Source: Clostridia bacterium (GTDB lineage Bacteria > Bacillota > Clostridia > Oscillospirales > Acutalibacteraceae). From it: a stretch of 64,000 nt of DNA. Position numbers and translations under genes: made by a program. The notes beneath the pieces were generated by a model. That model did not search any database. It was not told where the DNA came from and saw only the letters and a program-made list of their open reading frames with translations. The DNA is taken from contig JAGAJB010000011.1 of assembly GCA_017626295.1 (NCBI GenBank), positions 1-64,000 of the forward strand. Reading direction: 5' to 3'. Shown in pieces: positions 48,827 through 55,818 of this stretch (its first letter is position 1; the number at the start of each line of letters is the position of its first letter).

Positions 48827-51211
48827 TTAAAGAGATTCAATAAATGCCTTAACTGCAGGAAGGTCTGCAACCTTTTCGTATGTGTCACCCTTCTGAATAA
48901 CTAGTGTGGGAGCCTGTTTGAGTTCAAGAGAAGTTGCAAATTCCCTGTTCTCTTCAACGAAAAGTTTTTCGTATGCTATGCCTTTTTTGTCAAGAAGTTG
49001 TGCTGCAATTTTGCATTTAGGACAAGTTTTGGTTGCGAAAAGAAGGAACTTTGTGTCTGCATCAACAACCGTTTCTGCTTTTTCTGCCTTGTGGCAGTTG
49101 CAGTGAGCGTGGTCGATAGTTCTGTCTTCTTTTTTCAACTGTGAGTTTGCAATATCGTAAACGCGTCTGTCCTTAAACTCCTGAGCCTTACCGTCATTGA
49201 AGTTCTGAACAGGACGGTAATAACCTGTAATACGGCTGTAAACTTCTGTTTCCTTACCGCAGTCGGGGCAAACATATTCCTCACCTTTGATATAACCGTG
49301 GTTACAACATACTGAATATGTGGGAGAAATTGAGTAATAAGGAAGTTTATAGTTATTAGCGATTTTCTTTACAATATCTGCAGCAGCCTTCCAGTCGGGA
49401 AGTTTTTCACCGAGGAATGCGTGGAAAACAGTACCTGATGTGTAAAGTGTCTGGAGTTCATCCTGTACATCAAGAGCCTCGAAAACGTCAGCAGTGTAAC
49501 CAACGGGAAGATGTGAAGAGTTGGTGTAGTAAGGTGTACCGTCCTCTTTTGCAGTGATGATTGCAGGATAGTGCTTTTTATCGTGTTTTGCAAGACGGTA
49601 TGTTGTAGACTCAGCAGGAGTTGCTTCAAGGTTGTAAAGGTCGCCGTAAAGTTCCTGATAATCGGATAGTCTTTCTCTCATATGGTTGAGAACGTCTTTT
49701 GCAAATTCCTGAGTTTCTTTATGTGTAAGATCCTTGCGAAGCCATTTTGCATTAAGGCCGACTTCGTTCATACCGATAAGGCCGATAGTTGAGAAGTGGT
49801 TGTTGAATGTGCCGAGGTATCTCTTTGTGTAGGGGTAAAGACCTTCGTCAAGAAGTTTTGTAATAATGTCACGTTTAACTTTAAGTGAACGTGCAGAAAT
49901 ATCCATAATCTTGTCAAGACGTCTGTAGAAGTCCTCAACATCCTCTGCAAGATATGCGATTCTGGGAAGGTTAACTGTTACAACACCGATAGAACCTGTG
50001 CTTTCACCGCTACCGAAGAAACCGCCACTCTTTTTACGGAGTTCGCGAAGGTCAAGACGAAGTCTGCAACACATTGAACGAACGTCGCTGGGTTCCATAT
50101 CGGAGTTAACGTAGTTTGAGAAATAAGGTGTACCGTATTTAGCGGTCATTTCAAAGAGAAGTTTGTTGTTCTCTGTTTCGGACCAGTCAAAATCTCTTGT
50201 AATTGAATATGTGGGAATAGGGTACTGGAATCCTCTGCCGTGAGCATCGCCTTCGATCATAATCTCGATGAATGCCTTGTTGACCATATCCATTTCTTTC
50301 TTACAGTCGCCGTAAGTGAAATCCATTTCCTTACCGCCCACAATAGCAGGCATATCTTTAAGGTCAGCAGGAACAGTCCAGTCAAGAGTAATATTTGAGA
50401 AAGGTGCCTGTGTACCCCAACGGGAAGGTGTATTAACGCCGAAAATGAAACTCTCGAGGCATTTTTTAACCTGTTTGTAGTCAAGGTTGTCTACTCTTAC
50501 GAAGGGGGCAAGGTAAGTATCGAAAGATGAAAATGCCTGTGCACCTGCCCATTCATTCTGCATAATACCGAGGAAGTTAACCATCTGGTTGCAAAGGGTT
50601 GCAAGGTGGCTTGCGGGAGAAGACGTAATCTTTCCGGGAACACCGCCGAGACCTTCCTGAATAAGTTGTTTCAAAGACCAACCCGCACAGTAACCTGTAA
50701 GCATTGAAAGGTCGTGAATATGAATATCACCGTTACGGTGTGCATTGGCGATTTCTTCATCATAAACTTCAGAAAGCCAATAGTTAGCAGTAATAGCACC
50801 GGAGTTTGAAAGGATAAGACCGCCGACTGAATAAGTAACGGTGGAGTTTTCCTTAACACGCCAGTCAGTTACTTTAACATAACTGTCAACAAGTTCCTTA
50901 TAGTCAAGGATTGTTGATTTCATATTACGGATTTTTTCACGCTGTTTTCTGTAAAGAATGTATGACTTTGCAACATCTGCATAACCTGCCTGGACAAGAA
51001 CAGATTCTACGCTGTCCTGAACATCTTCAACAGCAACGAGGTTGTTGCTGATTTTGGGCTCAAAGTTTGCTGTAACCTTGAGAGCAAGGAAGTCGATGAT
51101 GTTGTCATTGTACTGTTTGTTGCATGCTTCAAAAGCCTGTTTGATTGCTATTGCGATTTTTTCGATATTAAAATCTGCAATTTTGCCGTCACGTTTAATT
51201 ACCTGATACAT
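48827..51211 (-). CDS. nrdD: Anaerobic ribonucleoside-triphosphate reductase with fused C-terminal glutaredoxin-like domain
   Basis: 794 residues. Residues 1-90 are an ATP-cone (YQVIKRDGKIADFNIEKIA). The catalytic part includes HNGDIHIHDLSMLTGYCAGW and the final zinc and radical region: CCNHGYIKGEEYVCPDCG supplies the Cys ligands, and RITGYYRPVQNFNDGK carries the glycyl-radical Gly. Residues about 715-794 form a glutaredoxin-like domain with active site TCPKCK. It makes deoxyribonucleotides under anoxia. Most NrdD proteins use formate; here a redoxin reductant is suggested. Start ATG has GAAGGAGAAGTT upstream. Confidence 0.95.
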   Translation of the reverse strand: MYQVIKRDGKIADFNIEKIAIAIKQAFEACNKQYNDNIIDFLALKVTANFEPKISNNLVAVEDVQDSVESVLVQAGYADVAKSYILYRKQREKIRNMKSTILDYKELVDSYVKVTDWRVKENSTVTYSVGGLILSNSGAITANYWLSEVYDEEIANAHRNGDIHIHDLSMLTGYCAGWSLKQLIQEGLGGVPGKITSSPASHLATLCNQMVNFLGIMQNEWAGAQAFSSFDTYLAPFVRVDNLDYKQVKKCLESFIFGVNTPSRWGTQAPFSNITLDWTVPADLKDMPAIVGGKEMDFTYGDCKKEMDMVNKAFIEIMIEGDAHGRGFQYPIPTYSITRDFDWSETENNKLLFEMTAKYGTPYFSNYVNSDMEPSDVRSMCCRLRLDLRELRKKSGGFFGSGESTGSIGVVTVNLPRIAYLAEDVEDFYRRLDKIMDISARSLKVKRDIITKLLDEGLYPYTKRYLGTFNNHFSTIGLIGMNEVGLNAKWLRKDLTHKETQEFAKDVLNHMRERLSDYQELYGDLYNLEATPAESTTYRLAKHDKKHYPAIITAKEDGTPYYTNSSHLPVGYTADVFEALDVQDELQTLYTSGTVFHAFLGEKLPDWKAAADIVKKIANNYKLPYYSISPTYSVCCNHGYIKGEEYVCPDCGKETEVYSRITGYYRPVQNFNDGKAQEFKDRRVYDIANSQLKKEDRTIDHAHCNCHKAEKAETVVDADTKFLLFATKTCPKCKIAAQLLDKKGIAYEKLFVEENREFATSLELKQAPTLVIQKGDTYEKVADLPAVKAFIESL

Positions 51212-51309
51212 AACTTCTCCTTCTTTCTTTTTCTTTTTTATTTTTATGTTTTATACCTAACGTTGCCCTTCGGACAGTATACGACCTTTTCCGAAGGTGA
51301 CTGTTACTG

Positions 51310-51338
51310 ATAATAACAGAGATACACTGCTTTGTCAA
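51310..51338 (-). promoter_or_regulatory. nrdD promoter
   Basis: On the minus strand TTGACA, a 17-base spacer and TATTAT. The 5' leader would be about 90 bases and begin with a CCTTCGG/CCGAAGG hairpin (51267-51297). Confidence 0.75.
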
Positions 51339-51346
51339 TAGAAAAA

Positions 51347-51533
51347 ACACAATATCTTGTGTTTTCTTAAAATTATTTTTAAGACCGAACACAAGATATT
51401 GATTAAAATTTAGTGAAATGTAGTAAATATACACATATATTTGCACTATGTTTTGTGTATTTTTGCTCTTTTTGTGGTTCTGACCCATATATATACCACA
51501 ACATATTGTGTTTAAGAACACTATATCTTGTGT
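51347..51533. promoter_or_regulatory. five NrdR-box-like sites upstream of nrdD
   Basis: Compared with the NrdR pattern ACACWATATWTWGTGT: ACACAATATCTTGTGT (51347-51362) and ACACTATATCTTGTGT (51518-51533) differ from it at most at one base; CCACAACATATTGTGT (51496-51511) and GCACTATGTTTTGTGT (51443-51458) at two; and 51389-51404 (ACACAAGATATTGATT) matches in the reverse orientation with two changes. Centre distances are 42, 54, 53 and 22 bases, close to whole helical turns. NrdR represses ribonucleotide reductase genes. Confidence 0.85.
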
Positions 51534-51591
51534 TCAGAAACCTTAAAAAGCCGAAACTCACAACAAGATGTTCTGTGTTTTCAAAAACACG

Positions 51592-52281
51592 TTATAAACC
51601 CCTTAACTCCGCATTGGGAACAAACTTCTTTGCCCTTGAAAGCATTTCGCGCATTTCGTCCCTTGAAACACCGCAACAGTTTTTATCAATCAAATTGCCT
51701 GTATTTTCAAAATTCTGTAAAAAGTATCTTGGCGTGCCCTCTATCCATCGGGCTATTTTTTCAATATCTTCTTCAGTATGGAAATTTTTAGTAACGGTTG
51801 TTCTGAATTCATAGTCAATTCCGCTGTTTTTCAGAAGTTCCATACTTTTCTCAACAGGACTTATGTCAAAGTTTTTCACACCTGCGGTTATACCGTACTT
51901 TTCGGGACAGTTTTTAATATCCATCGCCACATAATCCACGATACCAAGTTCAAGTATCCCCTCTAATTTTTCAGGAAAACTGCCGTTTGTATCAAGTTTC
52001 ACTGCATAACCCATATCTTTTATTTCGTATAAAAATCTTTCTATATCCTTTTGTAAAAGGGGTTCGCCGCCTGTAACAGCCACACCGTCAAGAACATTTT
52101 TGCGTCTTTCAAGATGCTCAAATATCTCGCTTTCATCATAATATGCATCGTCCTTCTCCGTAACAAGAAGGGCATTATGGCAAAAAGGACATCTGAAATT
52201 ACAGCCTGCTGTAAACACCGTGCAAGCCGTTCTTCCCGGAAAATCAAGAAGAGTCAGTTTTTGAAAACCTTTTATCAACAT
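51592..52281 (-). CDS. nrdG: Anaerobic ribonucleotide reductase activating enzyme
   Basis: 229 residues from ATG 52281 (MLIKGFQKLTLLDFPGRT), with ACGGTGATTAAA upstream. It is a radical-SAM enzyme with the CxxxCxxC motif in CNFRCPFCHN and the glycine-rich VTGGEPLLQ. It makes the glycyl radical on NrdD. It is read first, followed by nrdD after 380 bases that hold the NrdR-like sites, so nrdD also has its own promoter. Its C-terminus is longer than the shortest NrdG forms. Confidence 0.95.
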   Translation of the reverse strand: MLIKGFQKLTLLDFPGRTACTVFTAGCNFRCPFCHNALLVTEKDDAYYDESEIFEHLERRKNVLDGVAVTGGEPLLQKDIERFLYEIKDMGYAVKLDTNGSFPEKLEGILELGIVDYVAMDIKNCPEKYGITAGVKNFDISPVEKSMELLKNSGIDYEFRTTVTKNFHTEEDIEKIARWIEGTPRYFLQNFENTGNLIDKNCCGVSRDEMREMLSRAKKFVPNAELRGL

Positions 52282-52371
52282 TTTAATCACCGTAAAAATT
52301 ATATAATCGGTTTTGTCGCAAGTCAACCTACTTTGACGATTTTTTAATATTTGCCACATTTTGTAAACAGA

Positions 52372-52418
52372 ACACAATATTTATACAATTTATATAAGAA
52401 ATTGACTGTATTTTGTGT
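52372..52418. promoter_or_regulatory. two NrdR-box-like sites upstream of nrdG
   Basis: ACACAATATTTATACA (52372-52387, strong left half) and TGACTGTATTTTGTGT (52403-52418, strong right half). The centres are 31 bases apart, the three-turn spacing often seen for paired NrdR sites. They also flank the plus-strand promoter at 52420. Confidence 0.7.
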
Positions 52419-52419
52419 A

Positions 52420-52448
52420 TTTACATTTGGGAATATTTGTGTTATAAT
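52420..52448 (+). promoter_or_regulatory. promoter of the secreted CxxC protein pair
   Basis: TTTACA, a 17-base spacer and a perfect TATAAT. It starts 2 bases after an NrdR-like site, so that regulator might affect it too. Confidence 0.75.
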
Positions 52449-52493
52449 ACAGGCACTAGTAGTATACACTAATACATTTTGGAGGAATCTATC

Positions 52494-53141
52494 ATGAGAA
52501 CAAAAAAAGCTCTTGCTGTTTTACTGGCGGTAGTTATGCTTGCAGTTCCCTTTGCAGTTATGTCATATGCTGCTCCTGCCATCGTAACAGCTCCCGTAAA
52601 AACAGTTTACACCGACTGTGAATATTTCAACCCCCAGGGTCTTGTTATTTCCGACGGTGAAAACACTATTGAATACACACCCACCGATGCTGATTTCAGT
52701 TTCGTTCCTGCTCTTAACGAGTACCTTTCAGTTGCCAAAAACGCTGACGGTGAAGACGTAGAAACAACATACGTTGAAGTTTACTACAAAAACCAGTATG
52801 CAGGTTCTGTTGAAATCACTGTAAACCATGTTCTCGGCGAAGTTACAAATCTCGGCGAAGCAGGTCACGGTCAATACTGCCTCGGTTGTGGCGAAGTTCA
52901 CAACTACGAAGCACATACTATTCCTGAGTTCATCCCCAATGATGACGGCGGTCTTTTCCTTCCCCAGACACAGACAGGTGTTTGTGAAATCTGTAAGGGT
53001 GAAGTAACAGAGAATATTCCCGATTCCGAAAACTTTTTTAGTATCATCGGTACTGATATGACGGCGTTTGAACTTCAAATTTTTCTTTACTTAGACATGA
53101 TTCTTGTAACTCTAATACAAACACTTGCAGGTATTAGGTAA
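52494..53141 (+). CDS. Secreted protein with CxxC pairs and hydrophobic C-terminus, 215 aa
   Basis: Start at ATG 52494 (MRTKKALAVLLAVVML), with TTGGAGGAATCTATC upstream. Residues 1-26 are a signal peptide. The middle is beta-rich (TTYVEVYYKNQYAGSVEITV). A block HVLGEVTNLGEAGHGQYCLG...CGEVHNYEAH, and later GVCEICKGE, gives two CxxC pairs with histidines that could hold zinc. The C-terminal 30 residues are hydrophobic and helical without a sortase signal. The same layout is found in the next gene. The family is not recognised. Confidence 0.85.
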   Translation: MRTKKALAVLLAVVMLAVPFAVMSYAAPAIVTAPVKTVYTDCEYFNPQGLVISDGENTIEYTPTDADFSFVPALNEYLSVAKNADGEDVETTYVEVYYKNQYAGSVEITVNHVLGEVTNLGEAGHGQYCLGCGEVHNYEAHTIPEFIPNDDGGLFLPQTQTGVCEICKGEVTENIPDSENFFSIIGTDMTAFELQIFLYLDMILVTLIQTLAGIR

Positions 53142-53156
53142 TCGGAGGTGCGCACA

Positions 53157-54368
53157 ATGAAAAAAATTCTCTCAGTTTTACTTGTTGCGGTTTTGCTTAT
53201 ATCAAGCCTTGGTTTAGTTTCTGTTGTTGCTGAGGAAAGCACTCCCGCTCTTTCATACACTGTTACAGGTACTTACACTTTGGGTACTACAACCAAAGTT
53301 ACCAAAGAACTTTTCAATGTTGATGTTGTTGTTGATTCATCTAAAATCGCCGCTTTAGACGGTGAATCAAAAGCATACACATACGAAGTAGTTTCTATTG
53401 TTGCTAACGGTATCGATTACTTTGTTGATGAGGAAGCTTTCTTCGCTGCATTTGATTCAGAAGATTTTGCCGGAACCACATTAGAGGTCACTTTACAAAT
53501 TGACTTTGAAAGCGATAAAGTTTTTGGCACTCTTGACTATACAGTTAATGTTTCAGGATTTATGGCCCCCCTTTCATTAGGTATGGGTGCTGTTGACAGT
53601 GCTTTATCAAATGTTGCGTTACCCATTGAAATTGTTATAACAGGTGATGTATGGCAGTTCCCTTGTGTTGATGAAATTCAAATTCTTCAGAGACCTACAA
53701 AGCAGGATTATCTTGATAACGAAAAATTTAATTTCGAAGGTTCTTCAATCGCCGTACAAACCAAAGTTGCCGTTGCTTACGAAGATCGTCCGGGTGAAAC
53801 AGGTGCTATCGAAAGATTTTACATTTATGAACCCGGTTATTCAGGTCTAGTTGAATATGATAACGATACACAAAATATGTTCACCTCTAACCCCTCTGAA
53901 AAAGAGAAACTCAATATTAATACAACTGAAGTTATCGCTTACTTCGATGGTATAGAACTAGCTAAGTTGCCCGTACATGTTGACCATGCTTTTTCAAAAG
54001 ATTTTGTAAGCATAACAACTGACTTTTATACAGAAGCAAAACCCGGTTACCACGCTATCGTTTGTGACGGTTGTGGCGAGGCGCATAACGCTCAACCTCA
54101 CATTCCCACTCCTATTCTTGATGAAAATGGTGAACCGCTCATCGATGAAGAAGGCGAAATTGTTTACTGGACATCAAACAATGACCAGACATTCTTAAAA
54201 AATGGTACAGAATCTTCAATTTGTCAGGATTGCGGGGCTGTTCTCACAAGAAGAACTGCATCCACAGCGGATTACAACGAAGCTCTTGGCAACTACCACT
54301 TTATCCGTGTTATTCTTGATTATATCAATTTGATTCTCAATATTATTGATGTTTCTCTTGGCAAGTGA
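53157..54368 (+). CDS. Secreted protein with CxxC pairs, 403 aa, paralogue of the preceding gene product
   Basis: Start at ATG 53157 (MKKILSVLLVAVLLIS), with ATCGGAGGTGCGCACA upstream. A signal peptide of about 25 residues is followed by two beta-rich domains (residues 30-170 and 180-280). The C-terminal part repeats the pattern of its neighbour: HAFSKDF..., YHAIVCDGCGEAHNAQPH, SSICQDCGAVLTR and a hydrophobic last helix (FIRVILDYINLILNIIDV). It lies 15 bases after the first gene and shares its promoter and a terminator. A cell-surface structure built from both products is possible. Confidence 0.85.
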   Translation: MKKILSVLLVAVLLISSLGLVSVVAEESTPALSYTVTGTYTLGTTTKVTKELFNVDVVVDSSKIAALDGESKAYTYEVVSIVANGIDYFVDEEAFFAAFDSEDFAGTTLEVTLQIDFESDKVFGTLDYTVNVSGFMAPLSLGMGAVDSALSNVALPIEIVITGDVWQFPCVDEIQILQRPTKQDYLDNEKFNFEGSSIAVQTKVAVAYEDRPGETGAIERFYIYEPGYSGLVEYDNDTQNMFTSNPSEKEKLNINTTEVIAYFDGIELAKLPVHVDHAFSKDFVSITTDFYTEAKPGYHAIVCDGCGEAHNAQPHIPTPILDENGEPLIDEEGEIVYWTSNNDQTFLKNGTESSICQDCGAVLTRRTASTADYNEALGNYHFIRVILDYINLILNIIDVSLGK

Positions 54369-54415
54369 TTTACTCTTTTTGCAATAGTTAAATACCCGTG
54401 TTAAACGGATACACT

Positions 54416-54449
54416 AAACCACAGTACTTCGGTACTGTGGTTTTCGTTT
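54416..54449 (+). terminator. intrinsic terminator of the CxxC protein operon
   Basis: A 12-bp perfect stem AAACCACAGTAC/GTACTGTGGTTT with a TTCG-type tetraloop is followed by TCGTTTTT. Confidence 0.93.
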
Positions 54450-54463
54450 TTAGAATTTCTCTA

Positions 54464-54521
54464 TTGACAAAATTTTCTATATATGCTATCTTAAAACTGT
54501 GATATATGTAATATCACAGTT
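54464..54521 (+). promoter_or_regulatory. promoter and palindromic operator of the GntR-ABC operon
   Basis: TTGACA (54464-54469), a 17-base spacer and TATCTT (54487-54492). The perfect 11-bp inverted repeat AACTGTGATAT-ATGTA-ATATCACAGTT (54495-54521) covers the start point, an expected site for self-repression by the GntR protein. Confidence 0.85.
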
Positions 54522-54542
54522 ATCAAAACAGGAGGTGATGAA

Positions 54543-54920
54543 GTGATAATTATAGACTATCGCAGCAGAACACCAATATTTGAACAAATTAAAGAACAAA
54601 TAATGAACCTTATCAATATTGGTGAATTAAAACCCGATGACAAATTGCCGTCTATACGTCAGTTAGCATCTGACCTTAATCTGAATGTCAATACGGTAAA
54701 ACGTGCTTTTCAAGAACTTGAAACGGAAAAGGTTACCTACTCCGTACCGGGAAAAGGCGTATTCATCAGTCAAAGCGCCATTGCCAATGTATTTGTACTT
54801 GACAGCGCAGAGGCAGAATTAAAACGTATTCTTGCTTCATCAAAAGCCAAAGGTGTTACCGAAGAAAGAATAATAACCCTGGTAAACGAAATCTATAAAA
54901 AAGGTGATACTAATGATTGA
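54543..54920 (+). CDS. GntR-family regulator, YtrA subfamily
   Basis: 125 residues from GTG 54543, with AGGAGGTGATGAA upstream. The winged-helix domain is clear (IFEQIKEQIMNLINIGELKPDDKLPS, IRQLASDLNLNVNTVKRAFQELE and SVPGKGVFIS). Only a short C-terminal helical dimerisation part follows, which is characteristic of the YtrA subfamily. Such regulators repress an ABC transporter operon that follows, and the palindrome before the gene fits. The inducing signal is unknown; cell-envelope stress is common in this group. Confidence 0.93.
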   Translation: MIIIDYRSRTPIFEQIKEQIMNLINIGELKPDDKLPSIRQLASDLNLNVNTVKRAFQELETEKVTYSVPGKGVFISQSAIANVFVLDSAEAELKRILASSKAKGVTEERIITLVNEIYKKGDTND

Positions 54921-55818
54921 AATTAAATCAGTAACCAAAAAATACGGTGATTACACCGCTATTGATAATATCAACCTTACAGTAGACAATGCTTCGGTTC
55001 TTGGTATTATCGGTTTTAACGGTAGCGGAAAAACCACGTTATTAAATGTATGTGCCGGTATTTTTAAGGCAGACAACGGCGGAGTATTTTTCGACGGTGA
55101 AGATACATTCGACAACAACCGTGCCCGAATGAATATGTTTTATCTTTCCGACAACTTGTATTTTCCGCCATCAGCCACAATAAAAAGTGCCGCCAAATAT
55201 TACGCTTCATACTACCCCGACTTTGATATACGTATACTTACTTCTGTTTGTGATTTATTCGGACTTCAGATTAAATCAAGTTTGCGCAGTCTTTCAAAAG
55301 GTATGAAGAAACAAGCGTCTCTTGCTATAGCGTTTGCGTCAAGACCGAAATATTTACTTATTGACGAAACCTTTGACGGTCTTGACCCCCACAGAAAAGA
55401 AATACTGAAAAAACTTTTACTCGAATACATAAATGAAACAAATGCATCTGTAATCATTGCATCTCACGATTTGGCTGAAATATCCGGAGTTTGCGACCAT
55501 GTTGCAATAATAAACGGCAAAAATATTGGTCTCAACTGCGCTATTGATGATATAAGCAACCATTACAGACGCGTTATTATGACATTTGATTTACCTGCAA
55601 CACCGGAAATTTTCAACGGTATAAATTACCGTAAACTTAAATTCCAAGGAAGAACAGTTTCCTTAACTGTCTGTGGGGATGTTGAAAAAGAATTGGAAAA
55701 ACTCTCCACACTTGGTGCTCAAAGTATTGAAACCAAACGTTTAACTTTAGAAGAAGTATTTATCGAAGAAACGGAGGCAGAGAGCGAAAATGAAAAAATC
55801 AAGACAATCTTCCAATGA
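54913..55818 (+). CDS. ABC transporter ATPase, YtrB-like
   Basis: 301 residues from ATG 54913 (MIEIKSVTKKYGDYTAID), overlapping the regulator gene by 8 bases. Walker A is GFNGSGKTT. The signature region LRSLSKGMKKQASLAIAFAS has LSKGM in place of LSGGQ, as usual for this group. Walker B is YLLIDETFDGLDP, with the H-loop ASHDLAEI. About 80 C-terminal residues form an extra domain. It overlaps the permease gene by 29 bases. Confidence 0.94.
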   Translation: MIEIKSVTKKYGDYTAIDNINLTVDNASVLGIIGFNGSGKTTLLNVCAGIFKADNGGVFFDGEDTFDNNRARMNMFYLSDNLYFPPSATIKSAAKYYASYYPDFDIRILTSVCDLFGLQIKSSLRSLSKGMKKQASLAIAFASRPKYLLIDETFDGLDPHRKEILKKLLLEYINETNASVIIASHDLAEISGVCDHVAIINGKNIGLNCAIDDISNHYRRVIMTFDLPATPEIFNGINYRKLKFQGRTVSLTVCGDVEKELEKLSTLGAQSIETKRLTLEEVFIEETEAESENEKIKTIFQ

